The position numbers and the translations under genes are program-made. The notes beneath the pieces were generated by a model. It saw only the letters and a program-made list of their open reading frames with translations, was not told the DNA's origin and did no database searches. From contig NZ_JAKNTW010000007.1 in the NCBI RefSeq assembly GCF_022213955.1, positions 248,001 to 312,000 on the forward strand: DNA of 64,000 nt, given 5' to 3'. Positions 16,159 to 24,904 of this stretch are shown piece by piece. Position 1 is the stretch's first letter. Each line of letters starts with the position of its first letter. The stretch is from Dolomitihabitans soli (lineage in GTDB: Bacteria > Actinomycetota > Actinomycetes > Streptosporangiales > Streptosporangiaceae).

Positions 16159-16998
16159 GTGGACGGGCAACTACTGCTCGGAGATCGTTATCACCTGCTG
16201 TCGCCCATCAGGCGTGGCCGTACAGGGATCATGTGGCGTGGCCACGATGCCCGGCTGCGCCGGGATGTGGCGATCAAGGAGGTGCAGCCCCGCTATCGGG
16301 CGAACACCGTCGACCTGCCCGACGCGCGGCGTAGAGCGCTGCGCGAGGCGCGGTCGGCCGGGCGGCTGAACCATCCCGCGGTGGTCACGGTGCACGATCT
16401 GCTGGAGGAGCAGGGCAGGCTGTGGATCGTGATGGAGCTGCTGGAGGGCCTGACGCTGAAGGAGACGGTCGCGCACGTCGGGCCGCTCCCCGTGCACTGG
16501 GCGGCGTGGATCGGCTTCCAGTTGCTCTCAGGGCTCCGGCACGCGCACGGGGCGGGCGTGCTGCACCGGGACATCCATCCGGGGAACATCCTGCTGACGG
16601 GCGATCGGGTGGTGCTCTCGGACTTCGGGATCGCCGCGGTGCGGGAGGATCCGGCGGCGGCGATGTCCTCGACGGTGCCGCTGAGATACTCGCCGGCCTA
16701 CACGGCTCCGGAGCGGCTGCGCGGGCAGCCGGTCTCACCGGCGGCGGATCTTTGGTCGTTCGGCGCGTGTCTGTACTTCGCCGCGGAGGGACGGCCGCCG
16801 TCGCCGGAGGCGGAGGCGGTGGTGACACCGGGCCGGACGGGACCGTTGCCGGCGCTGCTGGAGGGCCTGCTCGAACGTGATCCGGCCCGCCGGATCACGG
16901 CGAGCCGTGCCTCGGGGCTGCTGACCGAGACGCTGCGGCTGGAGGGCGTCGGGGTGGCGCCGTACCGGCCGGCCGCGCTGCGGCCGCCCGGCGGCTGA
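16159..16998 (+). CDS. Soluble Ser/Thr protein kinase with an altered catalytic loop
   Basis: This is a 279-residue Hanks-type kinase domain with almost nothing else. It has the ATP lysine (VAIKEV), the helix-C glutamate (ALREARSAGRL), hinge and HRDIHPGNILL, SDFG and APERL motifs, so all subdomains are in order. Two deviations stand out. The glycine loop reads RRGRTGIMW rather than GxGxxG, and the catalytic loop has His where most kinases have Lys (HRDxK). There is no transmembrane segment or sensor domain, unlike PknB-type kinases, so it is cytosolic. It lies between pup and dop on the opposite strand, ends 4 bases from the dop stop, and may be cotranscribed with the 4-TM gene. Activity is plausible but not assured. 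Confidence 0.87.
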   Translation: MDGQLLLGDRYHLLSPIRRGRTGIMWRGHDARLRRDVAIKEVQPRYRANTVDLPDARRRALREARSAGRLNHPAVVTVHDLLEEQGRLWIVMELLEGLTLKETVAHVGPLPVHWAAWIGFQLLSGLRHAHGAGVLHRDIHPGNILLTGDRVVLSDFGIAAVREDPAAAMSSTVPLRYSPAYTAPERLRGQPVSPAADLWSFGACLYFAAEGRPPSPEAEAVVTPGRTGPLPALLEGLLERDPARRITASRASGLLTETLRLEGVGVAPYRPAALRPPGG

Positions 16999-17002
16999 TC
17001 CG

Positions 17003-18520
17003 TCAGCTGTCCCCGGTGAGCGCCGCCACGAGGTCGGCGGCGGTGCGGCAGCGGTCGAAGAGCTCGCCGACGTGGGCTTTGGTGCCCCGAAGGGGTTCGA
17101 GGGTGGGGACGCGCTGGAGGGAGTCGCGGCCCGGGATGTCGAAGATGACGGAGTCCCACGAGGCGGCGGCGACGGACTCGCTGTACTGGCGCAGGCAACG
17201 GCCTCGGAAGTAGGCGCGGGTGTCGTTGGGCGGCTGCTCCACGGCGCGGTCGACCTCTTCCTCGCTGACGAGGCGTTGCATGCGCCCGCGGGCTACGAGG
17301 CGGTTGTAGAGGCCGCGGTCGGGGCGGATGTCGGAGTACTGCAGGTCGACGAGCTGGAGCCTGGGGTGGGACCAGGCGAGGCCGTCGCGGCTGCGGTAGC
17401 CCTCCAGGAGTTCGAGCTTGGCGACCCAGTCGAGCTCGCGGGAGAGCTGCATGGGGTCTTCCGCGAGCCGGGTGAGCACGGACTCCCAGCGGTCGAGGAC
17501 GTCCTTGGTGACCTCGTCGACGCCGTGGCCGCTGCGCTCCTCGGCGTACTTGCGCGCCTGCTCCAGGTATTCCATCTGGAGCTGGACGGCGGTGAGCTTG
17601 CGGCCGTCGCGGAGCTGGATCTCGTACTTGCAGGAGGGGTCGTGGGAGACGGCGCGGAGGGCGGCGACCGGGTTGTCCACCGCGAAGTCACGGGTGAGGA
17701 AGCCGTCTTCGATCATCGCGAGCACGAGCGCGGTGGAGCCCAGCTTGAGATATGTCGATATTTCCGACATGTTGGCGTCGCCGATGATGACGTGCAGGCG
17801 CCGGTACTTCTCCGGGTCCGCGTGCGGCTCGTCGCGCGTGTTGATGATGGGCCGCTTGAGCGTGGTCTCCAGGCCGACCTCGACCTCGAAGAAGTCGGCG
17901 CGCTGGCTGATCTGGAAGCCGTCGCCGCGCGAGTCCTGCCCGATGCCGATCCGGCCCGCCCCGGTGACGACCTGGCGGGAGACGAAGAACGGGGTGAGGT
18001 GCCGGACGATGTCGGCGAAGGGGGTGGCGCGCCGCATGAGGTAGTTCTCATGACAGCCGTACGAGGCACCCTTGTTGTCGGTGTTGTTCTTGTACAGCTG
18101 GATGGGCGCGTTGGTGGGGATCGCCGACGCGCGGACCGCGGCGTCGTGCATCACCCGTTCGCCCGCCTTGTCCCAGATGACCGCCGCACGAGGGTTGGTG
18201 CACTCGGGCGTGGAGTATTCGGGGTGGGCGTGGTCGACGTAGAGCCGGGCGCCGTTCGTGAGGATCACGTTGGCGAGCCCGAGGTCCTCGTCGGTGAGCT
18301 GGCTGGGGTCGGCGACCTCGCGAGCCAGGTCGAACCCGCGGGCGTCGCGCAGCGGGTTCTCCTCCTCGAAATCCCACCGCGCGCGGCGTGCCCGTGCAGC
18401 TGAGGCGGCCAGGTAGGCGTTGACGACCTGTGAGGAGGTCACCATCGCGTTGGCCCCCGGCTGCCCGGGCACGGAGATGCCGTACTCGGTCTCGACGCCC
18501 ATCACCCGCCGTACCGTCAT
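17003..18520 (-). CDS. dop: Pup deamidase/depupylase Dop
   Basis: Dop converts the C-terminal Gln of Pup to Glu and also removes Pup from tagged proteins. It is a paralogue of PafA in the carboxylate-amine ligase fold. The ATG at 18520 follows AGAGGG at good spacing, which gives 505 residues, the usual size. The N-terminus [13 protein letters not shown] carries the nucleotide-binding glutamates, and [16 protein letters not shown] contains the catalytic aspartate. An insertion after residue 40 ([22 protein letters not shown]) is the loop that separates Dop from PafA. In other actinobacteria dop is followed directly by pup; here two plus-strand genes intervene, so dop and pup cannot share one transcript without antisense reading. 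Confidence 0.97.
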   Translation of the reverse strand: MTVRRVMGVETEYGISVPGQPGANAMVTSSQVVNAYLAASAARARRARWDFEEENPLRDARGFDLAREVADPSQLTDEDLGLANVILTNGARLYVDHAHPEYSTPECTNPRAAVIWDKAGERVMHDAAVRASAIPTNAPIQLYKNNTDNKGASYGCHENYLMRRATPFADIVRHLTPFFVSRQVVTGAGRIGIGQDSRGDGFQISQRADFFEVEVGLETTLKRPIINTRDEPHADPEKYRRLHVIIGDANMSEISTYLKLGSTALVLAMIEDGFLTRDFAVDNPVAALRAVSHDPSCKYEIQLRDGRKLTAVQLQMEYLEQARKYAEERSGHGVDEVTKDVLDRWESVLTRLAEDPMQLSRELDWVAKLELLEGYRSRDGLAWSHPRLQLVDLQYSDIRPDRGLYNRLVARGRMQRLVSEEEVDRAVEQPPNDTRAYFRGRCLRQYSESVAAASWDSVIFDIPGRDSLQRVPTLEPLRGTKAHVGELFDRCRTAADLVAALTGDS

Positions 18521-18605
18521 GCGCACCCTCTATCCGTCTAGGGCTGTGCTTCCGCCGTATATATCCCCGAGCCTAGACCCTTCACCATCGGGTGCGGCCA
18601 GACGG

Positions 18606-19754
18606 TTACGGGACAGATGTCTTTTCATCGGCCCGCTCGGGATTCCGCGGTACGGCGCGGCGCGTCCCCGCACGCCGTGACCGGGGACGGAACAGCCGCT
18701 GGACCGGACGTTCGGCGAATCGGTACACGACGAAGGAGATCGCGATGCCGGCGAGCGTGGTCGTGATGGCCGTCGCCCAGGCGGGGAGCGTGTCGCGCAT
18801 GGCGGGGATGAGGAGGACGGCGACGGGGGTGTGGAAGAGGTAGAGGGGATAGGTGATGCCGCCGAGGGTGGTGAGGCCGCTCCAGGTGAGGCGGGACAAC
18901 GCGCCGAGGGCGACGGCGGCCATCACGAGGAACATCACGGTGATCGCGGCGAAGACCATCCACTCCTCGACGGGCATCGCCTTGGCTCCCGCGGCCTCCA
19001 CACGGCCCGCCACGCGCTCGACGGCCGATTTGAGGGCCAGGCAGTACCCGGCGGCGACAAACCCCCACAGAACGAACGTGGAGCCGAAGCGGTGGATCAG
19101 GAACAGCGCCATCCCGGCGATGAAGTAGGGCGCGTACTTCGGCATCACCACGAGGTCCACGAGGTACTCGGGGAGGTCGCCCGGCTGCAGGAGGGGAACG
19201 AGGAAGGTCGCGGCGAGCGTGGCGGCCAGCCAGGTGCCCATGAAGGCGAGGCAGCGGCCCATGGTGACTCCGGCGAGGACCAGCACGGCGATGAGCACGT
19301 AGAACCTGAGCTCGACCCAGAGCGACCAGTAGACGCCGTTGGCGTCGGTGACGCCGAAGGCGCGCTGGAGCATGGAGAGGTTGACGGCGTACTCGCCGGC
19401 GGTCAGCTTGGGGTCCAGGGCGGTGGCCCGGGTCAGCCCGTAGACGCCGGCGACGGCCAGGATGCTGAGCCAGTACGCGGGGTAGAGCCGGACCAGCCTG
19501 GATCGGGCGAACCCGCCGATGCCCCGCCCCCACACGGTCATCAGGATCACGAATCCGCTGATGACGAAGAAGAGTTCGACGCCGAGGATGCCGAGCCCGG
19601 CCAGAGGGGCGACGCCGGGGAACAGGTCGCTGGGCCGTTCTCCCCAGATGGAGGCGAAGGCCACCAGGTAGTGGAAGGCGACCACCGCCAGGGCCGCGAG
19701 GAAGCGCAGGAGGTCCAGCTCGGCGAGTCGGCCCCGAGCACCTGTGCCGGTCAC
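18606..19754 (-). CDS. Membrane acyltransferase, acyltransferase-3 (OafA/YrhL-like) family
   Basis: This is a 382-residue protein with about ten transmembrane segments. The conserved acyltransferase-3 opening is present: LDLLRFLAALAVVAFHYLV with the catalytic histidine, then FFVISGFVI and a RSRLVRLYPAYWLS segment. Such enzymes O-acylate sugars of polysaccharides, lipids or antibiotics at the membrane. The C-terminus is Arg-rich and cytoplasmic. It lies between arc and dop, and no glycosyltransferase or polymer gene is near, so the acceptor cannot be guessed. The 160-base gap to arc contains a hairpin at 19869-19899, which suggests separate transcription from arc. Confidence 0.88.
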   Translation of the reverse strand: MTGTGARGRLAELDLLRFLAALAVVAFHYLVAFASIWGERPSDLFPGVAPLAGLGILGVELFFVISGFVILMTVWGRGIGGFARSRLVRLYPAYWLSILAVAGVYGLTRATALDPKLTAGEYAVNLSMLQRAFGVTDANGVYWSLWVELRFYVLIAVLVLAGVTMGRCLAFMGTWLAATLAATFLVPLLQPGDLPEYLVDLVVMPKYAPYFIAGMALFLIHRFGSTFVLWGFVAAGYCLALKSAVERVAGRVEAAGAKAMPVEEWMVFAAITVMFLVMAAVALGALSRLTWSGLTTLGGITYPLYLFHTPVAVLLIPAMRDTLPAWATAITTTLAGIAISFVVYRFAERPVQRLFRPRSRRAGTRRAVPRNPERADEKTSVP

Positions 19755-19868
19755 GCGTCCCGGCCGTATCGTTCACGCACGGACCTTTGACGATCTAGGT
19801 CTCGTCCCGGTTCCCCCTGATTTCACACTGGTCACATCTGTCACATCCGTCACGTCCGAAACATGAGT

Positions 19869-19899
19869 GCGGCCCGCCCCCCATTCGGGGACGGGCCGC
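19869..19899 (-). terminator. Hairpin downstream of the proteasomal ATPase gene
   Basis: The stem GCGGCCCG/CGGGCCGC is extended by C-rich and G-rich arms around an ATTC-containing loop. It lies 17 bases beyond the stop codon of arc, in the position expected of a terminator. Confidence 0.65.
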
Positions 19900-19915
19900 G
19901 CCGTTCAGCCTGTGA

Positions 19916-21679
19916 TCAGAGGTACTGGCCGGTGTTGGCCACCGTGTCGATGGACCGGCCGGCCTCGGTGCCCTGCTTTCCGGAGACGAGGGTGCGGATG
20001 TAGACGATCCGCTCGCCCTTCTTGCCGGAGATGCGGGCCCAGTCGTCGGGGTTGGTGGTGTTGGGCAGGTCTTCGTTCTCGGAGAACTCGTCCACGCAGG
20101 CCGCCAGCAGGTGCGCCACCCGCAGGCCCTTGCGGCCGGTCTCCAGGAACTCCTTGATCGCCATTTTCTTGCCGCGGTCGACGATGTTCTGGATCATGGC
20201 GCCGGAGTTGAAGTCCTTGAAGTAGAGGACTTCCTTGTCGCCGTTGGCGTAGGTCACCTCGAGGAAGCGGTTCTCCTCGGTCTCGGTGTACATCCGTTCG
20301 ACGACCCGCTGGATCATCGCCTGAACCGTGGCCGCGCGCGAGTCGTCGTGCTCGGACAGGTCGTCGGCACCGAGTGGGAGCCCGGTGGTGATGTACTTCG
20401 AGAAGATGTCCTTGGCCGCTTCGGCGTCGGGCCGCTCGATCTTGATCTTGACGTCCAGGCGGCCGGGCCGCAGGATCGCCGGGTCGATCATGTCCTCGCG
20501 GTTGGAGGCGCCGATGACGATGACGTTCTCCAGCCCCTCCACTCCGTCGATCTCCGACAGCAACTGGGGGACGATCGTGTTCTCGACGTCGGAGGAGACT
20601 CCCGAGCCGCGGGTGCGGAAGATGGAGTCCATCTCGTCGAAGAACACGATGACGGGGGTGCCTTCCGACGCCTTCTCCCGGGCACGCTGGAAGACCAGGC
20701 GGATGTGCCGCTCGGTCTCGCCGACGTACTTGTTGAGAAGCTCGGGGCCCTTGATGTTGAGGAAGAAGCTCTTGCCGGACTGGCCGGTCTTCTCCGCGAC
20801 CTGCTTGGCCAGGGAGTTGGCGACGGCCTTGGCGATGAGCGTCTTGCCGCAGCCGGGCGGGCCGTAGAGAAGCACGCCCTTGGGCGGGCGCAGCTCGTGC
20901 TCGCGGAACAGGTCGGCGTGCAGGTAGGGCAGCTCGATGGCGTCCCTGATCTGCTCGATCTGCCGGGACAGCCCGCCGATCTCCTCGTAGGAGATGTCGG
21001 GGACCTCCTCCAGCACGAGCTCTTCGACCTCGGACTTGGGGATGCGCTCGTAGACGTAGCCGGAGCGGGGCTCCAGCAACAGCGAGTCGCCTGCCCTTAT
21101 CGGCTGGTCGACCAGCGATTCGGCGAGGCGGACCACACGCTCCTCGTCGGCGTGTGAGATCACCAGTGCCCGCTCGTTGTCCTCAAGGAGTTCCTTGAGC
21201 ATGACGATCTCGCCAACGGACTCGTAGCCGAGCGCTTCGACGACGTTGAGCGCCTCGTTGAGCATGACCTCCTGGCCACGCCTGAGGGCTTCGACGTCCA
21301 CCGCCGGGCTGACGTTGACGCGTAGTTTGCGGCCACCGGTGAAGATCTCCACCGTGCCGTCTTCTCGGGTCTCAAGGAAGACGCCGAAGCCGGACGGCGG
21401 TTGTGCCAGCCGGTCGACCTCCTCCTTGAGCGCGACTATCTGGTCCCTGGCCTCCTTGAGGGTGGCCACCAGGCGTTCGTTCTGGCTGGTGACCGCCGCC
21501 AGATTGGCCTGTGCCTCGTGGAGCCGTTCTTCGAGAACCCTGGCCTGACGGGGAGACTCCGCCAGCTTCCTGCGCAGCGCTGTGATCTCCTCCTGGAGGA
21601 AGGAGACCTGTGTTGTGAGATCTGCGACCTCCCGTTCGCGCTGCGCGGCTCGAGCCTCTGCGTCGTCGCGAGCTGCCAC
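19916..21679 (-). CDS. arc: Proteasome-associated AAA ATPase Arc/Mpa
   Basis: This is the hexameric unfoldase that recognises Pup and feeds substrates into the 20S core. It has 587 residues, with a GTG start preceded by AAGGAGG. Residues 5-95 are a heptad-rich coiled coil that binds Pup, and the inter-domain OB folds span about 96-235. The AAA module follows with Walker A GPPGCGKT, the pore loop region KYVGETERH, Walker [11 protein letters not shown] and the second region of homology ending GRLDVKI. The C-terminus is GQYL, the tail that docks into the alpha ring. All elements are intact. It lies upstream of dop, separated by the acyltransferase gene, an unusual insertion in this locus. Confidence 0.97.
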   Translation of the reverse strand: MAARDDAEARAAQREREVADLTTQVSFLQEEITALRRKLAESPRQARVLEERLHEAQANLAAVTSQNERLVATLKEARDQIVALKEEVDRLAQPPSGFGVFLETREDGTVEIFTGGRKLRVNVSPAVDVEALRRGQEVMLNEALNVVEALGYESVGEIVMLKELLEDNERALVISHADEERVVRLAESLVDQPIRAGDSLLLEPRSGYVYERIPKSEVEELVLEEVPDISYEEIGGLSRQIEQIRDAIELPYLHADLFREHELRPPKGVLLYGPPGCGKTLIAKAVANSLAKQVAEKTGQSGKSFFLNIKGPELLNKYVGETERHIRLVFQRAREKASEGTPVIVFFDEMDSIFRTRGSGVSSDVENTIVPQLLSEIDGVEGLENVIVIGASNREDMIDPAILRPGRLDVKIKIERPDAEAAKDIFSKYITTGLPLGADDLSEHDDSRAATVQAMIQRVVERMYTETEENRFLEVTYANGDKEVLYFKDFNSGAMIQNIVDRGKKMAIKEFLETGRKGLRVAHLLAACVDEFSENEDLPNTTNPDDWARISGKKGERIVYIRTLVSGKQGTEAGRSIDTVANTGQYL

Positions 21680-21888
21680 GCCCCGTCACCTCCTTCCCAG
21701 TCGAGGGCGACTACTAATGACCCTACCTATCTCAAGGCTTTCCGTAACCTGGCCGGGCAGTGTTCGTCTAGTTACAACCGGTGTTCGGTGATTAATCCCC
21801 AATGGTGCGTTTACTACTGGCAGCATATGAACACGACAATCTGTTCCCGTGTCATGCCTGTTTCACCGCTGTGGCTGAATCGTCACCT

Positions 21889-22752
21889 TCACTGAGCACC
21901 ACTGTCGTCCCCATAGGCCCCCTTCGCCGGGCGTCTGCGGCGCGGCGGGGGTGTGACCCCGTCCGCCATGCGACGGGCGGAGACGAGAAACCCGGTGTGC
22001 CCGACCATCCGATGGCCGGGACGGACAGCGAGCCCTTCGACATGCCAGTCGCGGATGAGGGTCTCCCACGAATGCGGCTCCGTGAAACTCCCGTGCTCCC
22101 TGATGGTTTCGACGGTGCGCGACATCTGCGTCGTCGTGGCGACGTAGCAGCAGATCACGCCACCGGGCGTCAGCGCCTTCGCCGCGGCGTCCACGCACTC
22201 CCACGGAGCGAGCATGTCGAGGATCACCCGGTCGACGTCGGTCTCGTCGAGCGCCGCCACGAAATCGCCCACGACCAGCCGCCACTGCTCCACCGGCCCG
22301 CCGTAGAACCGCTCCACGTTCTTGCGCGCCACGTCGGCGAACTCCTCGCGGCGCTCGTAGGAGGTGAGATGGCCGCTCTCCCCCACCGCACGCAGCAGGA
22401 AGCAGCTCAGCGCCCCCGAGCCGACGCCCGCCTCGACCACCCGCGCGCCCGGGAACACGTCGGCCATCCCGACGATCATCGCCGCGTCCTTCGGGTAGAC
22501 CACCGCCGCGCCGCGCGGCATCGAGACCGCGTAGTCCTGCAGGAGGTGCCGGAAGGCCACGTACGGCGTGCCGCCGGAGGACCGCACGACGGAGCCCTCC
22601 GGCTGCCCGATCAGCTCGTCGTGCGGGATCGCTCCCTTGTGCGTGTGGAAGGACGCGCCCTCACGCAGCGTCACCGTATGCCGCTTGTCCTTCGGATCGG
22701 TGAGCTGAACCTGATCGCCGGGCTGGAACGGCCCGTGCCTGCGGAAACCCAT
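21889..22752 (-). CDS. trmI: tRNA (adenine-58-N1)-methyltransferase TrmI
   Basis: This is a 287-residue AdoMet-dependent methyltransferase that makes m1A58 in the T-loop of tRNA. The N-terminal part (FQPGDQVQLTDPKDKRHTVTL) is the small beta domain typical of TrmI. The AdoMet motif reads VVEAGVGSGALSCFLLRAVG near residue 108, followed by YERREEFADVARKNVE and the NPPY-equivalent DVDRVILDMLAPWE. A basic C-terminal tail (PPPRRRRPAKGAYG) probably helps RNA binding. The gene is next to the proteasome ATPase in many actinobacteria, and that holds here. The ATG start is at 22752; the ribosome site is weak. Confidence 0.93.
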   Translation of the reverse strand: MGFRRHGPFQPGDQVQLTDPKDKRHTVTLREGASFHTHKGAIPHDELIGQPEGSVVRSSGGTPYVAFRHLLQDYAVSMPRGAAVVYPKDAAMIVGMADVFPGARVVEAGVGSGALSCFLLRAVGESGHLTSYERREEFADVARKNVERFYGGPVEQWRLVVGDFVAALDETDVDRVILDMLAPWECVDAAAKALTPGGVICCYVATTTQMSRTVETIREHGSFTEPHSWETLIRDWHVEGLAVRPGHRMVGHTGFLVSARRMADGVTPPPRRRRPAKGAYGDDSGAQ

Positions 22753-22839
22753 GCCGGAAAGCGTAGTGTCCGCCGGACGGGCGCAGAGCCGTCGCCTGAT
22801 GATTCGCCCGGGATGGGGGGATCCTGGTAGCAAGAGGGG

Positions 22840-23937
22840 GTGTTCACCCCTGAGGTCATTTCCGCGGGCCGCGTGCAGCTGCGGCCACACGAGGAGACCG
22901 ACGCCGACGCGATCGCCCGTGCCTGCGCCGATCCCCTGATCGCCGAGTTCATCCCCTCGGTGCCCACGCCGTACACGCGTGACGACGCCGTCTCCTTCCT
23001 GCAGGCCGCGGCGGCGGCCTGGGTCGCGGGCGCGGCCCAGTTCGCCGTCGCCGATCCGGTGAGCGGCGAGTGGCTGGGCAACATCGGGCTCAAGCCGCCG
23101 GACGTGCGCGGCAACGCCGAGATCGGCTACCTGATGGCGCCGTGGGCGCGCGGCAAGGGCTCCGCGACCGCCGCGACGCGGGCCCTGACGGCCTGGGCGT
23201 TCGCCCGGGGCGTGGCGCGCGTGGAACTGCTGGCCGACGTGGAGAACGTGGCGAGCCAGCGGGTGGCGTACGCCGCCGGGTTCCTGGCCGAGGGGGTCCA
23301 GCGAGGGTGCGAGCCCCGGCGTGACGGGCTGCGGCACGACATGGTGTCCTTCGCCAGGCTCGCCGGCGACCCCGGCGACCCGGTGCGCCCCTACCTGCCG
23401 TTCCCGCCCGGCGGATCGCTCACCGACGGGGTGGTGCGGCTTGAGCCGATCACGGTGGCGGACGCGCCCGGCTTCCACCGGATGATGACGGACCCGCTGG
23501 TGCTGAGGTACCACGTGCCGCCGGACCCGCCCCCGTTCGAGGAGATCGCCGAGCGGTGCCGGAAGACCGGCATGTGGTGGCTCGCCGGCGAGCGGGCCGA
23601 GCTGGCCGTCAAGGACGCGGTGACGGGCGAGTTCGCCGGTCACATCCAGCTCATGCAGATCATGCCGCCGCTCGGCCAGGCCATGGTCGGTTACTCGCTG
23701 CTGGCCGGGCACCGGGGCAGGGGTTTCGTCACGCGAGCGGTGAACCTGCTGGCCGGCTGGGCCTTCGAGCACACGGCGCTGCACCGGATCGTGGCGGGCA
23801 CCGACCCGGACAACACGGCCTCCCAACGGGTGCTCGAACGAGCGGGCTTCACCCGGGAGTCCGTGCAGCGCGCCCTGCTGCCCGGCCCCGACGGCACCCG
23901 CCGCGACAACGTGGAATGGGCACGCCTGCGTCCCTGA
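22840..23937 (+). CDS. Protein with two GNAT acetyltransferase domains
   Basis: This 365-residue protein is made of two GNAT N-acetyltransferase folds in tandem. The first runs to about residue 165, with the acetyl-CoA motif YLMAPWARGKGSATAATRAL. The second runs from about residue 185, with YSLLAGHRGRGFVTRAV. Both keep the V/NxASQRVxxxAGF signature (VASQRVAYAAGF; TASQRVLERAGF), as in RimJ/RimL-type enzymes. Both motif sets look functional, so it is not a decayed fusion. The start is a GTG directly after a GAGGGG run. Substrates could be ribosomal protein N-termini or small amines. It diverges from trmI. Confidence 0.9.
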   Translation: MFTPEVISAGRVQLRPHEETDADAIARACADPLIAEFIPSVPTPYTRDDAVSFLQAAAAAWVAGAAQFAVADPVSGEWLGNIGLKPPDVRGNAEIGYLMAPWARGKGSATAATRALTAWAFARGVARVELLADVENVASQRVAYAAGFLAEGVQRGCEPRRDGLRHDMVSFARLAGDPGDPVRPYLPFPPGGSLTDGVVRLEPITVADAPGFHRMMTDPLVLRYHVPPDPPPFEEIAERCRKTGMWWLAGERAELAVKDAVTGEFAGHIQLMQIMPPLGQAMVGYSLLAGHRGRGFVTRAVNLLAGWAFEHTALHRIVAGTDPDNTASQRVLERAGFTRESVQRALLPGPDGTRRDNVEWARLRP

Positions 23938-23942
23938 CCCCC

Positions 23943-24128
23943 TCACCGGATCGCGCCGAGGATCTCGCCCAGCGCCGCCAGTACGTCCCGGTCGCCGGTG
24001 AGGCTCAGTTCCGAGACCTGGTGCCCGATCCGCATCATCACGATCACCTCAGCGCCCCGCCCCCGCATCCACACTTCCCAGGACGGTGGCGCCGTGGTGG
24101 TCGACGGCTCAACCCGCATCGTGCTCAT
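23943..24128 (-). CDS. Small hypothetical protein
   Basis: This is a predicted protein of 61 residues that I do not recognise. It opens with a Thr/Ser/Pro stretch and then has a folded-looking core (SWEVWMRGRGAEVIVMMRIG, then ELSLTGDRDVLAALGEILGAIR). Third codon positions are strongly G/C, as in real genes here, and GGGAG lies just before the ATG at 24128; a GTG at 24146 and an ATG at 24119 are alternatives. It is convergent with the double-GNAT gene, with five bases between the stops. The region before it holds two perfect inverted repeats. Confidence 0.5.
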   Translation of the reverse strand: MSTMRVEPSTTTAPPSWEVWMRGRGAEVIVMMRIGHQVSELSLTGDRDVLAALGEILGAIR

Positions 24129-24194
24129 CGGCTCCCGCTCTTCCACATTCCGGGCCCCCTATACCCGGACAGAGCCGCCGGCGGCCCGCTTGAT

Positions 24195-24222
24195 ACACCC
24201 GGCGGCGGTGTTCGTCGGGTGT
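24195..24222. promoter_or_regulatory. Inverted repeat ACACCCG/CGGGTGT
   Basis: This perfect 7-bp inverted repeat has a 14-base loop and lies in the divergent gap between the small hypothetical gene and the GAF-like gene. It could be an operator or an RNA hairpin. No bound regulator is suggested by the neighbours. Confidence 0.3.
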
Positions 24223-24246
24223 AGGGGGTGGTCAAGTCCCGATTCG

Positions 24247-24268
24247 GCGGTGATACTCCGATCACCGC
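24247..24268. promoter_or_regulatory. Inverted repeat GCGGTGAT/ATCACCGC
   Basis: This perfect 8-bp inverted repeat has a 6-base centre and lies 56 bases before the GAF-like gene. The arrangement suits a dimeric regulator. It sits 25 bases from a second inverted repeat (24195-24222), so the two may act together. Confidence 0.35.
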
Positions 24269-24323
24269 CCCTTCACCGCCGTTGCTGTCGAGCGTCCCCC
24301 ACTCACCGAGGAGAGGGAACCGG

Positions 24324-24857
24324 ATGGGCACGTCAGAGCGCATGTGGCCGGCTTCCGAGGCCGAGGATTCGCTACGGATGCTGATCGCGTCCTTCGCCGG
24401 TCATGACCCCGGCGACCTGATCGACCGACTCGTGGAGGCCGCCGCGGCGCTCTGCGCGGTCCGCTGCTCGGGCCTGGTGGAGGTGGAACCCGCCGACGAG
24501 CTCGCCTTCCCGATGCGGTCGCGCATCCCGCCCGGCGACCCGCTCCAGGTGAGCCGCTGGGTTCAGGAGAGCGGGGTGCTGAAGATCCTCGCGACGAACT
24601 CCGACCCGGTACGGCTGCCGCGTGACGCCGGGATGGGCGACCCGGGATTCCTCGCGGCGCCGATCCCGCTGAGCACGCGCAGGCAGGCGTACCTGTGGGT
24701 GGCGGGCCGCCGGTTCGACGGGCACGACGAGGAACTGCTGACCAGGTTCGCGGTGGCGGCCGGACGGGCCCTGGAGGCGGCGTGCGGGTTCGAGGCCGCG
24801 ACCCGGATGCTGCGGGCCGTACACGCCTTCTCAGCCGCGGAGCGGGCCGTTCCGTGA
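24324..24857 (+). CDS. GAF-like domain protein
   Basis: This is a 177-residue cytosolic protein with a single GAF-like sensor fold and no output domain. Features are the N-terminal helix (SLRMLIASFAGHDPGDLIDRLVEAA), a central sheet with GFLAAPIPLSTRRQAYLWVAGRR, and a closing helix (LLTRFAVAAGRALEAA). The start ATG has GAGGAGAGGG upstream. The gene converges on a Ser/Thr kinase gene across a strong terminator at 24868-24892, and both might belong to a signalling group with the FHA protein at 27987. The ligand is unknown. The GAF call rests on pattern only. Confidence 0.72.
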   Translation: MGTSERMWPASEAEDSLRMLIASFAGHDPGDLIDRLVEAAAALCAVRCSGLVEVEPADELAFPMRSRIPPGDPLQVSRWVQESGVLKILATNSDPVRLPRDAGMGDPGFLAAPIPLSTRRQAYLWVAGRRFDGHDEELLTRFAVAAGRALEAACGFEAATRMLRAVHAFSAAERAVP

Positions 24858-24867
24858 CGGCGTGCCG

Positions 24868-24892
24868 GTGACGGGGCCGCGGGCCCCGTCAC
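24868..24892. terminator. Bidirectional terminator between convergent genes
   Basis: A perfect 11-bp stem GTGACGGGGCC/GGCCCCGTCAC with a GCG loop lies between the stops of the GAF-like gene (plus) and the kinase gene (minus), 10 and 13 bases away. Confidence 0.8.
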
Positions 24893-24904
24893 GCTCGGCG
24901 GCGG

